From the NCBI GenBank assembly GCA_937906945.1, contig CALCUE010000022.1, forward strand, positions 1 through 64,000: DNA of 64,000 nt. Reading direction: 5' to 3'. This document shows, piece after piece, positions 25,254 through 33,832 of this stretch. The position numbers were made by a program, and so were the translations under genes. Under the pieces are notes generated by a model that saw only the letters and a list, made by a program, of their open reading frames with translations, made no database searches and was not told where the DNA came from. The stretch's first letter is position 1; every line of letters starts with the position of its first letter. The stretch comes from an uncultured Clostridia bacterium. GTDB lineage: Bacteria; Bacillota; Clostridia; Oscillospirales; Ruminococcaceae.

Positions 25254-26540
25254 TTACTTGATTTTGATGGCGTCCTTCTTTTTGACCCAATCCTCGAGGA
25301 CGGTCTGACGGTCACGAGCCACCGCCAAAGCGTAATCCGGCACGTCCTTCGTGATGGTGCTGCCGGCGGCGGTATAGGCGAAATCGCCCAGCTCCACCGG
25401 AGCCACAAGGTTCGTGTTGCAGCCGAGGAATGCGTGGTTCCCGATCTTCGTGCGGTGCTTGTGCTGTCCGTCATAGTTGGCGATGCAGCAGCCACAGCCG
25501 AAGTTGACCGCCTCGCCGACGTCGGCGTCGCCGATATAGGTCAGATGAGCCACCGCCGTTCTGGCGCCGACCTCAGAATTTTTGATCTCGACGTAATCGC
25601 CGATCTTGCATCCGCTGTGAATAAGGCTGTTGGGACGCACCTGGCTCCACGGCCCGATGGTCACGTGATCCTCCAGCTTGGCGCTGCGGATCTGGGTGGC
25701 GTTGATCTCGGTGTTGTCCCCGATGACGCTGTCCTCAATATAGCTGTTGGGACCGAGCACGCAATTGTCCCCGATGACGCATTTTCCACGGACAATGGTT
25801 CCGGGAAGGATCCGGGTGCCCGCTCCGATCTTTGCTTCCGGGTCAATAATGATCCCGTCGGTGCAGATCATCGAAACGCCTTCGGCGCAGAGCTTTTTCA
25901 TGACGACCGTCCGCGCGGCGGCGTTCAGCGTCAGAAGACCGGCGCCGTCGGTGGCCCGCATATTGAGCTCTTTGACGCCGGTGACGAAAGTTCCCGCCAC
26001 GGTGCCGAGATCCGAAATATATTTCAGCGCGTTGGGAACAAAGGCGGCTCCGTCTTTGTCCTCCGGTTCGGCGTGCTCAAAAAGCTCCGTCAAAAAGGCG
26101 CCGTTTGCCCAGAACGGGCTGACGCCCAGTTCCTGAATAAAGGACGCTCTTCCGCCGGAAGCGAAAACCGTCATTTTATAACCGGTTTCCCGATGATGCG
26201 TAAGAGAACGGTCGATAAGATCCGCTGTCATAAACGGCGCTTCGGCGGAAAGAATAAGAATATCTTTTTCCGCCCGCTCTTTGACCCATTCCGAAGCGGA
26301 AAGGACCGGATGACCGGTTCCCTTTTCGTGGCAAAGAAGCGGGGATTCCCCGGTAAAGGAAGCGAGAGATTCCTCCCCCTCATGGCAGATATAGCAACGG
26401 TCCGTGATCCCCGCCCCGTCAAGGGCACGGTTCACCCATTCGATGACCGGACGGAAAATGACCTCACTGCAAGCGGCCGGACAGTCCTTATGCACAAAAT
26501 CACAGCCGGACGTAAACAGGATCGCCGCAACATTTTGCAT
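25254..26540 (-). CDS. glmU: GlmU-like protein with intact acetyltransferase and degenerate uridyltransferase domain
   Basis: 428 residues, slightly shorter than the usual 450-460. The C-terminal left-handed beta-helix (about 225-428) is complete, with [28 protein letters not shown] and [13 protein letters not shown] carrying the known acetyltransferase residues. The N-terminal domain lacks the LAAGxGTRM...K nucleotide loop (here [16 protein letters not shown]) and the GDxPL motif is SAEAPF, although GTGHPV is kept. So glucosamine-1-phosphate acetylation looks possible but UTP transfer does not. Start at 26540 chosen from GGAGG. Upstream of prs, as in other Firmicutes. Confidence 0.85.
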   Translation of the reverse strand: MQNVAAILFTSGCDFVHKDCPAACSEVIFRPVIEWVNRALDGAGITDRCYICHEGEESLASFTGESPLLCHEKGTGHPVLSASEWVKERAEKDILILSAEAPFMTADLIDRSLTHHRETGYKMTVFASGGRASFIQELGVSPFWANGAFLTELFEHAEPEDKDGAAFVPNALKYISDLGTVAGTFVTGVKELNMRATDGAGLLTLNAAARTVVMKKLCAEGVSMICTDGIIIDPEAKIGAGTRILPGTIVRGKCVIGDNCVLGPNSYIEDSVIGDNTEINATQIRSAKLEDHVTIGPWSQVRPNSLIHSGCKIGDYVEIKNSEVGARTAVAHLTYIGDADVGEAVNFGCGCCIANYDGQHKHRTKIGNHAFLGCNTNLVAPVELGDFAYTAAGSTITKDVPDYALAVARDRQTVLEDWVKKKDAIKIK

Positions 26541-26577
26541 AACGCTACCTCCGTTTTTTATCATTTTATACAGTTAC

Positions 26578-26606
26578 ATTATGCTATCTTTTTGGAATTT
26601 TTGCAA
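26578..26606 (-). promoter_or_regulatory. Promoter of glmU-prs
   Basis: Minus strand TTGCAA, 17-base spacer, CATAAT, about 32 bases before the expected start site region and divergent from ppdK. Confidence 0.65.
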
Positions 26607-26696
26607 GTGAAATCATAAAAAAAGCGGGAAAATCGTAATTTTCGTCAATTTCGCAGAATTTTGTTCGGAAATATAGCAATATTGAAGCAGTTTTGT

Positions 26697-26702
26697 TATA
26701 AT
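26697..26702 (+). promoter_or_regulatory. Likely -10 box of ppdK
   Basis: TATAAT with no good -35 at the usual distance; the upstream segment is AT-rich with ATATAGCAATATTG. Leader of about 65 bases before the ppdK ATG. Confidence 0.45.
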
Positions 26703-26775
26703 ATAGGCTGTAGAAAAATGGCTTTCCTTTTTGTCTATTTTGACAAAAAGCGGAAATCTTTTACGGAGGTTAATT

Positions 26776-29403
26776 ATGAGTAAAAAATTTGTCTATCTTT
26801 TCTCCGAGGGCAACGGAAAAATGCGGGAGCTTCTCGGCGGTAAAGGGGCTAATTTGGCGGAAATGACGAATCTGGGTATGCCGGTACCTCACGGCTTCAC
26901 CATCACGACCGAAGCCTGCACCCAATATTATGAGGATGGCCGTCAGATCAGCAAAGAGATCGAAGAAGAAATTTATTGCTACCTTGCCAAACTGGAAGAA
27001 CTGGCCGGAAAAAAATTCGGCGACGCCAAGAACCCGCTTCTGGTTTCCGTTCGTTCCGGCGCGAGAGCTTCCATGCCCGGCATGATGGATACCATCCTGA
27101 ACCTCGGCCTTAACGACGAGGTCGTCCTCGGCCTTGCTAAAATCACCGAAAACGAGCGGTTCGCTTTCGATTCCTATCGCCGCTTCATCCAGATGTACGC
27201 CGACGTGGTTGACGAAGTGCCGAAGGAGCATTTCGAGGAGATCATCGACGAGATGAAAGCCGCCAAAGGCGTCAAACAGGACACCGAGCTCGACGCCGAA
27301 GACCTCAAGGTCATGGTCGAGCGCTTCAAAGAATATTATCGTGAATCCAAAGGTCACGACTTCCCCACCGAGCCCCGTGAACAGCTCATCGGCGCGGTCA
27401 AGGCCGTGTTCCGCTCCTGGGATAACCCGAGAGCCAACTATTACCGCCGCATGAACGACATTCCCTACACCTGGGGCACCGCCGTCAACGTCCAGATGAT
27501 GGTCTTCGGCAACAGCGGCAACCTTTCCGGTACCGGCGTCGCTTTCACCAGAAACCCCGCCACCGGCGAAAACAAACTTTACGGTGAATTTCTGATCAAC
27601 GCCCAGGGCGAGGACGTCGTCGCCGGCATCCGTACCCCGCAGTCCATCGACCACCTCGACGACATCCGTCCCGGCATCTACGAAGAATTCGCCGCCATCG
27701 CCAAACGGCTTGAAAATCACTATCACGATATGCAGGACATGGAGTTCACCGTTGAAAACGGCAAACTCTTCATGCTCCAGACCCGGAACGGCAAACGCAC
27801 CGCCGCCGCCGCATTGAAAGTCGCCTGCGACCTTGTTTCCGAAGGACTCATCACCACCGACGAGGCGCTGATGTCCGTCGATCCCAAATCCCTGGACGCT
27901 CTGCTCCATCCGCAGTTCGACGCCGCCGCTTTGAAAGCGGCCAAAGCCGTCGGCTCCGCTCTTCCGGCCAGTCCCGGCGCGGCCTGCGGTCGTGTTGTCT
28001 TTAATGCCGACGACGCCGTCGCCTGGGCCGCCAAAGGCGAAAAAGTCGTTCTCTGCCGCCTCGAGACCTCGCCGGAGGATATCGAAGGTATGCACCATTC
28101 CCAGGGCATCCTTACCGTCCGCGGCGGTATGACCTCTCACGCCGCCGTTGTCGCCCGTGGTATGGGTACCTGCTGTGTCGCCGGCTGCGGTGACATCGTC
28201 ATGCACGAAGACGAAAAATATTTCGAACTCGGCGGTCACGTTTTCCATGAGGGCGACTATATCTCCCTTGACGGCACCACCGGCAACATCTACGCCGAGG
28301 CCATTCCCACCGTCGCCGCCTCCATCTCCGGCTATTTCGGCACACTGATGGGTTGGGCGGACGAACGTCGGAAGCTTCAGGTCCGCACCAACGCCGACAC
28401 CCCGAAGGACGCCAAACAGGCCTTCACCTTCGGCGCCGAAGGCATCGGTCTTTGCCGTACCGAGCACATGTTCTTTGATCCGGACCGGATCGCCTCCATG
28501 CGGGAGATGATCGTTTCCAAGGACGAGGAACACCGCCGTGCCGCTTTGGCCAAACTTCTTCCGATGCAACAGGCCGACTTCGAGGGACTTTATGAGGCCA
28601 TGGAGGGCAAACCGGTCACCATCCGCTTCCTGGATCCGCCGCTCCACGAATTCCTTCCCACCGAGGAAGAGGACATCAACGCCCTTGCCGCCGAAATGAA
28701 CCTCGACGTCAATGAGCTCAAGGCCACCATCGCCGGTCTTCACGAGTTCAACCCCATGATGGGTCACCGTGGCTGCCGTCTGGCCGTCTCCTATCCGGAG
28801 ATCGCCGAAATGCAGACCGAGGCCGTCATCCGGGCCGCTATCAACGTAAGCCGTGCTCATCCCGATTGGGCCATCGAACCGGAGATCATGATCCCGCTCG
28901 TCGGCGAAGCCAAAGAGCTGAAATACGTCAAGAACGTCGTTGTCGAAACCGCCGAAAAGATCCTCACCGAGACCGGCGCGAAACTGAGCTATAAAGTCGG
29001 CACCATGATCGAAATCCCCCGTGCCGCTCTTCTCGCCGATGAGATCGCTTCGGAAGCCGAATTCTTCAGCTTCGGCACCAACGACCTCACGCAGATGACC
29101 TTCGGCTTCAGCCGGGACGACGCCGGCGCGTTCCTCAACTCCTATTACAGCAAGAAGATCTATGAATCCGATCCTTTCGCGAAACTCGACCAGGACGGCG
29201 TCGGCAAGCTTGTCAAAATGGCTTCCGAACTGGGCCGTGCCACCCGCCCGGATATCAAACTCGGTATCTGCGGCGAGCACGGCGGCGACCCGTCCACCAT
29301 CGACTTCTGCCACCGCATCGGTCTCACCTACGTTTCCTGCTCGCCGTTCCGTGTTCCGATCGCCCGCCTTGCCGCCGCGCAATCGGCCATTCGCAACGAA
29401 TAA
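26776..29403 (+). CDS. ppdK: Pyruvate, phosphate dikinase
   Basis: 875 residues, the standard length. Interconverts pyruvate + ATP + Pi with PEP + AMP + PPi; in anaerobes it works in PPi-linked glycolysis or gluconeogenesis. N-terminal ATP-grasp domain (VSVRSGARASMPGMMDTILNLG), phosphohistidine swivelling domain with GGMTSHAAVVARGMG (His at about 454), and C-terminal PEP-binding barrel (GLCRTEHMFF, GTNDLTQMTFG, CGEHGG). Start at ATG 26776 because ACGGAGG lies 6 bases upstream. Single-gene unit ended by the terminator at 29411-29442. Confidence 0.97.
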   Translation: MSKKFVYLFSEGNGKMRELLGGKGANLAEMTNLGMPVPHGFTITTEACTQYYEDGRQISKEIEEEIYCYLAKLEELAGKKFGDAKNPLLVSVRSGARASMPGMMDTILNLGLNDEVVLGLAKITENERFAFDSYRRFIQMYADVVDEVPKEHFEEIIDEMKAAKGVKQDTELDAEDLKVMVERFKEYYRESKGHDFPTEPREQLIGAVKAVFRSWDNPRANYYRRMNDIPYTWGTAVNVQMMVFGNSGNLSGTGVAFTRNPATGENKLYGEFLINAQGEDVVAGIRTPQSIDHLDDIRPGIYEEFAAIAKRLENHYHDMQDMEFTVENGKLFMLQTRNGKRTAAAALKVACDLVSEGLITTDEALMSVDPKSLDALLHPQFDAAALKAAKAVGSALPASPGAACGRVVFNADDAVAWAAKGEKVVLCRLETSPEDIEGMHHSQGILTVRGGMTSHAAVVARGMGTCCVAGCGDIVMHEDEKYFELGGHVFHEGDYISLDGTTGNIYAEAIPTVAASISGYFGTLMGWADERRKLQVRTNADTPKDAKQAFTFGAEGIGLCRTEHMFFDPDRIASMREMIVSKDEEHRRAALAKLLPMQQADFEGLYEAMEGKPVTIRFLDPPLHEFLPTEEEDINALAAEMNLDVNELKATIAGLHEFNPMMGHRGCRLAVSYPEIAEMQTEAVIRAAINVSRAHPDWAIEPEIMIPLVGEAKELKYVKNVVVETAEKILTETGAKLSYKVGTMIEIPRAALLADEIASEAEFFSFGTNDLTQMTFGFSRDDAGAFLNSYYSKKIYESDPFAKLDQDGVGKLVKMASELGRATRPDIKLGICGEHGGDPSTIDFCHRIGLTYVSCSPFRVPIARLAAAQSAIRNE

Positions 29404-29410
29404 AGATAAC

Positions 29411-29442
29411 AAAAATCCCTCTGCCGAAACCGGCAGAGGGAT
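29411..29442 (+). terminator. ppdK terminator, copy 1 of a 32-bp direct repeat
   Basis: Stem ATCCCTCTGCCG / CGGCAGAGGGAT with loop AAAC. The 32 bases are identical to 30403-30434, so the two copies bracket the gene at 29521-30393. Confidence 0.9.
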
Positions 29443-29452
29443 CTTCGTTATA

Positions 29453-29481
29453 TTGCTTTTTCCCATTTTATATGTTAAAAT
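29453..29481 (+). promoter_or_regulatory. Promoter of putative nuclease gene
   Basis: TTGCTT, 17-base spacer, TAAAAT, 40 bases before the start codon. It lies inside the terminator-bracketed segment. Confidence 0.65.
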
Positions 29482-29520
29482 AACGTTGTGATGCTGTAGA
29501 AAAAATCTTGAGGTGAAAAT

Positions 29521-30393
29521 ATGGCAAAATTGATTAAAAGTGAAAGAATCTCGCTTAAAGACCATCAAGAAATAAACGAATCGGCCATTCAGTCTTTTAT
29601 TTTTGATGATCCTTCCGTGCTTGGATTAGGAGAACTGATACCTATTCAGAGAGAAAAGATTCAGCCTTCTGGCGGCAGATTAGATATTCTTCTTTCCGAT
29701 TCCGAAGGAATGGATAGATATGAAGTGGAAATTCAACTCGGTGCAACAGACCCTAGCCATATTATTCGAACGATTGAATATTGGGATACCGAAAAAAAGA
29801 GATACCCAAAATACAACCATTGTGCCGTTATAGTTGCCGAAGAAATAACAGGGCGTTTTATGAATGTAATTTCCTTATTCAATGGTACCATTCCACTCAT
29901 TGCATTACAGATGTCAGCTGTCAAGCATGGGGATGATATAGAACTTATTTTCACAAAAGTATTAGATCGGATTAACGTAGGCGATGACGAAGAAGAAATT
30001 GCCGAAATCACTGACCGCAATTATTGGGAAAAGAATAGTACGCCCTCAATAATAAAAAGCGTTGATCGCATTTTTGCTGATCTTGGTGAACTCACAAACG
30101 GATATGAGCTAAAATACAATAAATTCTACATTGGAATCGCCAAAAATGGCGTTGCTAAAAATTTTGTCGCTTTTAAGCCGAAAAAAAGTTTTCTAAAGTT
30201 AATTTTCAAAGGTCCAGAAGATTCGGAAAAAATATCTTTGCTTGAAAAAGCCGGACTTGAGGTGTCTTACATTGCTCGTTGGAAAGAATACGATGTCCGA
30301 ATTGAAAATTATAGCCATTTTGAAAAGCATAGCGAATTAATTAAAGAAATGGTTCAATCCTCAAAAGAATACTATGGCGCAGATAACGAGTAA
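29521..30393 (+). CDS. Putative PD-(D/E)XK nuclease-like protein on an inserted AT-rich segment
   Basis: 290 residues. Around residues 48-75 it shows GGRLDILLSD, then YEVEIQLGATD: an Asp followed by E-V-E-I-Q, resembling the D...ExK/Q core of restriction-type nucleases (NucS/DUF91-like relatives). The rest is a two-lobed protein with no known domain (NYWEKNSTPSIIKSVDRI; FYIGIAKNGVAKNFVAF), possibly a DUF5655-like tail. Composition is strikingly AT-rich against ppdK and 30577. It has its own promoter and GAGGTG ribosome site and is flanked by identical 32-bp terminators. A stand-alone defence or DNA-repair nuclease is possible; no partner gene is present. Confidence 0.65.
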   Translation: MAKLIKSERISLKDHQEINESAIQSFIFDDPSVLGLGELIPIQREKIQPSGGRLDILLSDSEGMDRYEVEIQLGATDPSHIIRTIEYWDTEKKRYPKYNHCAVIVAEEITGRFMNVISLFNGTIPLIALQMSAVKHGDDIELIFTKVLDRINVGDDEEEIAEITDRNYWEKNSTPSIIKSVDRIFADLGELTNGYELKYNKFYIGIAKNGVAKNFVAFKPKKSFLKLIFKGPEDSEKISLLEKAGLEVSYIARWKEYDVRIENYSHFEKHSELIKEMVQSSKEYYGADNE

Positions 30394-30396
30394 TCG

Positions 30397-30444
30397 CCGA
30401 ATAAAAATCCCTCTGCCGAAACCGGCAGAGGGATTTTTATTCGG
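30397..30444 (+). terminator. Terminator, copy 2 of the 32-bp repeat
   Basis: Perfect 22-bp stem (CCGAATAAAAATCCCTCTGCCG, 30397-30418, with its complement at 30423-30444) around loop AAAC. The inner 32 bases equal 29411-29442. This copy is the more perfect palindrome, which suggests it is the original and the first may be derived, or the reverse. Confidence 0.88.
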
Positions 30445-30513
30445 TCCCTGCCAAAGCCGGGACTCCCCGGCGGGGAATTTTTATGCTCTTTTCGCCCGTC
30501 GGCAATTTTTTTC

Positions 30514-30542
30514 TTGTAATAATGAAAAACCTGTTATATAAT
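30514..30542 (+). promoter_or_regulatory. Promoter of the secreted protein gene
   Basis: TTGTAA, 17-base spacer, TATAAT. The -10 overlaps the first upstream ATG (30541), which excludes that ATG as start codon. Confidence 0.75.
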
Positions 30543-30576
30543 GCAGAAAGAAATTCCTCAAAGAAGGTGGTCCTTT

Positions 30577-32757
30577 TTGAAAAAACGGCTTCTCGCCATC
30601 GTTTTGACGCTGGCTCTGCTTTTTACCTCCGTTCCGGTCACAGCGTTCGCCATCGGCCCGGAGGACGCGCTCCTCAACGACCTCGACTGGTCCTTTGACG
30701 TCGTCGCCGACGCCGTCGAAGACCTTAACCTTGGCGGAACGGCGTCCGCCACCTTGACCTTTTCCGATATTTTCAATGGAGCCATGTCCGTCATCGGTCC
30801 CGCCGCGACGGTTCTGACTTTTGTCAACGGAAGCGTCACTTTCCTGCGGCTCATCGGCGTCATGAAAGACCCCACCGCCGAGGCGCTGACCAACATTCTG
30901 GACAAGCTCGACACCATGAACCAGACCATGCGGGATATCGACGACAAGCTCGACGATCTCACCCACGAGATGACCCAGATCCACGCGGACATCGACTTTC
31001 AGAACCGTGCCAGCCGGGCCGACCGTTTGCACGACCTCTGGACGGATTTTTCCCGGAACTACATGGAAAACGCGTTGGATAAACGCATGGTGGAATTCCA
31101 GACGATGATGACCAACGGCCTTCGCCTCTGGTGCCGGAACAGCACCACCGATGCCCGAAGCCACGACGAGATCGACAACAACGTCATCGTGCTCAAATAC
31201 GAGTACAGCGAAAAGACCGAAAAGTTCGAACCCGTCTGCATTCTGGATAACGCCATCCCCGCCTCCTGCTCCGACACCGAAAAATACGTGTCCTTCTCCG
31301 CCGATCTTTTGCCGGCCACCTTCTCCTGGAACGTGGATACCTTCGTCGAGGATATGACCTCCTATCTTTCCACCCAAATCGCCGACGCCCTCTCCGGCGG
31401 CCACTACGAATATTTTGAAAGCCTCAATCTGCCGATGCTGACGCCGGAAGGCGCCTCCCTCATCACCGAGGAAGCCATTAAGGCCTTAGCCGCCGACGCC
31501 GTTTCGGCGCTGACCTACCGGGTCGGCGCCGCCGAACTGCGGAACAACTACTCGTTTGCCTCCGAGGTCGTCTATGAGTTCGAGACGTACTGCAAAAACC
31601 TGCTTGCCGCCGAAAACGGCATGGACGCCATGTATAAGACCCTCTATCTCTCCCACGCCTTCGAATTTGAGATCTCCAAAGACCTTTTGGATTTTTCCGA
31701 CCGGATGATCGTCAAAACCGGCACCTACGCCGCTTTCGCCGCCGACGTCATGGGAATGTCCGACCTTATTTCCAACAGCAAAAAAGAAGCCACCATGCGG
31801 CTTTTTGCCGACACCACCAAAGAACTTCATTCGGCGAAAGAAAACGCGCTGACCCACTCTCCCGAATACTGTTATCTCACCAACACCCGGGTGTTCTTCA
31901 CCGATATCGAATTTGAGACCGAAACGTCCCTCTCCCTTGTCAAGGACGGCTGGTACTGGAACTATAAAGGCATGAGCACGAAGCCGATCACCACCACTCT
32001 CGGCATTTCCTCTTCCAGCGCGCCGACTCTTCTGGATGAATACACCATGCGCCTTTTGTGCTACACGCTCCAAAGCGCCGGCCACGTCACCGACCTCTAT
32101 GACTATTTCTACGGTCCGATCAACTTCTTTGGCTCACCGAACTATCGGTATCTTGTCATCAATTACAAAAAGCAGTCCGAGCTTTCCAAAACCAGTTCCC
32201 TTCTGATGGATTGCCACCATATCAGCGGCGACTATTTTAACGGCGTCCATGACGTTCGTTTTGACAGCCTGCCCGACGAGGACGCCTCCACCAAATACAT
32301 CGGCGCCAACCGGAAGATCGACGGCCTTGTGTTCGACCTCGAAACCGGCCAGTTTTTGCCGAATATGACGCTGATCGCCGGTGCCGGTTACGGCGAGACC
32401 AGTATGTGGTGGTTCGAGGACGAAAACGCCCTTTTCGGCGGTCCGAAGGACCGGGAAGGCTATTCCGGTTCCATGGACTATACCGGCCATTTTAACCGCA
32501 CCTATACTCTCTCCACCTCGGAAAAATACGACACGCTGGTCTCCCTTCCTCTTCCCGCTTCCGAACTGAGCGAGACGCCGTATTACAATCCTTTGAAGGA
32601 ATTCCGGACCCTTTCCGAAGAACTGAAGCCCAAGGCGCCGCCAGCGGAGGACGAACCTTCGCCCATCGTTCTCGGCGGTGAGGAAGTAAACGAAGAAGAA
32701 AACCCCGATACCGGCGCTCCCTTTGTCTTTTTTCTCTTCCCGGAACGCGCCCGCTGA
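30577..32757 (+). CDS. Large secreted protein of unknown function with C-terminal NPDTG
   Basis: 726 residues from TTG 30577 (AAGAAGGTGG site 7 bases upstream). Signal peptide about 1-24 (LLAIVLTLALLFTSVPVTAFA). Residues about 70-100 form a hydrophobic stretch (GAMSVIGPAATVLTFVNG) followed by a long amphipathic helix or coiled coil (about 105-145, LDKLDTMNQTMRDIDDKLDD), a pattern seen in some helical pore-forming or cell-binding proteins. The remaining 550 residues match nothing I know. The tail is acidic, then NPDTG, a very short hydrophobic stretch FVFFLF and PERAR: a sorting signal that looks truncated. Single-gene unit. Confidence 0.75.
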   Translation: MKKRLLAIVLTLALLFTSVPVTAFAIGPEDALLNDLDWSFDVVADAVEDLNLGGTASATLTFSDIFNGAMSVIGPAATVLTFVNGSVTFLRLIGVMKDPTAEALTNILDKLDTMNQTMRDIDDKLDDLTHEMTQIHADIDFQNRASRADRLHDLWTDFSRNYMENALDKRMVEFQTMMTNGLRLWCRNSTTDARSHDEIDNNVIVLKYEYSEKTEKFEPVCILDNAIPASCSDTEKYVSFSADLLPATFSWNVDTFVEDMTSYLSTQIADALSGGHYEYFESLNLPMLTPEGASLITEEAIKALAADAVSALTYRVGAAELRNNYSFASEVVYEFETYCKNLLAAENGMDAMYKTLYLSHAFEFEISKDLLDFSDRMIVKTGTYAAFAADVMGMSDLISNSKKEATMRLFADTTKELHSAKENALTHSPEYCYLTNTRVFFTDIEFETETSLSLVKDGWYWNYKGMSTKPITTTLGISSSSAPTLLDEYTMRLLCYTLQSAGHVTDLYDYFYGPINFFGSPNYRYLVINYKKQSELSKTSSLLMDCHHISGDYFNGVHDVRFDSLPDEDASTKYIGANRKIDGLVFDLETGQFLPNMTLIAGAGYGETSMWWFEDENALFGGPKDREGYSGSMDYTGHFNRTYTLSTSEKYDTLVSLPLPASELSETPYYNPLKEFRTLSEELKPKAPPAEDEPSPIVLGGEEVNEEENPDTGAPFVFFLFPERAR

Positions 32758-32778
32758 GCCATCGTTTTCTCTGCTCCA

Positions 32779-32810
32779 AAACGCCGTGCCGTTGGCACGG
32801 CGTTTCTTTT
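32779..32810 (+). terminator. Terminator of secreted protein gene
   Basis: AAACGCCGTGCC pairs with GGCACGGCGTTT around loop GTT, followed by CTTTT. Confidence 0.85.
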
Positions 32811-32816
32811 CCTTTA

Positions 32817-32845
32817 TTGAAAAGCGTCCTCCTTTATGCTATACT
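32817..32845 (+). promoter_or_regulatory. Distal promoter of XRE-solenoid gene
   Basis: TTGAAA, 17-base spacer, TATACT; leader of about 170 bases. Confidence 0.7.
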
Positions 32846-32927
32846 TTATTTTCGACGAATATTCGGCGTAAATAAGCCATTTTCTCCTTTCCAACTCCCG
32901 GTTGGAAGCCGTCCAACCACGAATTTC

Positions 32928-32957
32928 TTGACGGCGCGCTTCCTCTGACGCTACAAT
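32928..32957 (+). promoter_or_regulatory. Proximal promoter of XRE-solenoid gene
   Basis: TTGACG, 18-base spacer, TACAAT, about 65 bases before the ATG. Between the two promoters lie short inverted repeats (CCAAC...GTTGG near 32890-32904) that could be operators. Confidence 0.6.
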
Positions 32958-33022
32958 GAAAGCAGTTGCCGGCAACGAATAAAAAGCACAAGGAGAAAAA
33001 TAAAAACGCGAGGAGAAAAATT

Positions 33023-33775
33023 ATGGAACAGATTTTTTTCGGCGAACGCATCGCCGCTTATCGAAAAGAAAAACAATGGACCCAGGAGACCCTTGCCCAG
33101 AAACTCGGCGTCACCAACCAGGCCGTCTCCAAATGGGAAACCGACCAGTGCTGCCCCGACATCATGCAGCTTCCAGAACTGGCCGACCTTTTCGGCATCT
33201 CTTTGGACGAGCTTTTTGGACGCGACTTTTCGGTGTCCGCTTCCTGTCCGGTTATGGAAAGCCTGCCGTGGCCCGATGACAACAGTCTCCGTGCCGTCTG
33301 CTACCGAGGGCATTCCCTCGTCGATCACACCGACGCTCTTCATCCTCTTTCCGCGGTGATGCTTCATTTTACCGGAAACGTTCAGAATATCGAATCCGCT
33401 TTTTCCGTCACCTGCACCGATTGCACCATTGAAGGGGATATCAGCGCCGACGACAGCATCCAATGCGGCGATGTCGGCGGTTCCGTCAACGCCGGAGACG
33501 GCGTTAAATGCGGTGACGTCGGCGGTTCCGTCAACGCCGGAGACGGCGTCGAATGCGGCGATATCGGCGGCGACGCCGCTGCCGGAGACGGCATCACCTG
33601 CGGTGATATCGGCGGCTCGGCCAACGCCGGGGACGGCATTCAATGCGGCAACATCGGCGGCAACGCCACGGCCGGTGACGGCATCACCTGTGCCGGCGAC
33701 ATTCTGGGTTCCGCCTTTGCCGAGGACGGCATCACCTGTAACGCCGTTCACGGAACAATGACCGCCAAAGATTGA
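33023..33775 (+). CDS. XRE helix-turn-helix fused to a Gly/Asp repeat solenoid
   Basis: 250 residues. Residues 1-65 are an XRE HTH (IAAYRKEKQWTQETLAQKLGVTNQAVSKWE). From about 146 to 237 there are six consecutive 15-16 residue units of the form CGDVGGSVNAGDGV, giving a regular beta-solenoid like bactofilin or DUF4097-type polymer-forming domains. So a DNA-binding head is joined to a probable polymerising tail. Start at 33023 from AGGAG; the longer reading frame upstream has no ribosome site. Two promoters precede it. The solenoid may act as a sensor or assemble the regulator into filaments; no partner gene is evident. Confidence 0.8.
   Translation: MEQIFFGERIAAYRKEKQWTQETLAQKLGVTNQAVSKWETDQCCPDIMQLPELADLFGISLDELFGRDFSVSASCPVMESLPWPDDNSLRAVCYRGHSLVDHTDALHPLSAVMLHFTGNVQNIESAFSVTCTDCTIEGDISADDSIQCGDVGGSVNAGDGVKCGDVGGSVNAGDGVECGDIGGDAAAGDGITCGDIGGSANAGDGIQCGNIGGNATAGDGITCAGDILGSAFAEDGITCNAVHGTMTAKD
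33458..33730 (+). repeat. Six tandem 45-48 bp coding repeats
   Basis: Five units of 45 bases and one of 48, each coding (I/V)xCGDxGGSxNAGDG. Units 1 and 2 are nearly identical at DNA level, the later ones diverged. Confidence 0.9.
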
Positions 33776-33832
33776 ACCGCAAACCCCGTTTCCGGGATTT
33801 CCCTTCAAAAAATCATGAAAGGAGGAAAAGCC

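Noticed and set aside
26770..29568. A 932-codon open frame antisense to ppdK
   Set aside because: It mirrors the real gene; the translated product is rich in Gly/Val/Asp/His as expected from antisense to GC-biased codons, and it has no ribosome site or recognisable domain.
33458..33730. Regular 45-bp repeats that could suggest a CRISPR array
   Set aside because: There are no variable spacers between units; the repeats are in frame and code for a regular protein solenoid.
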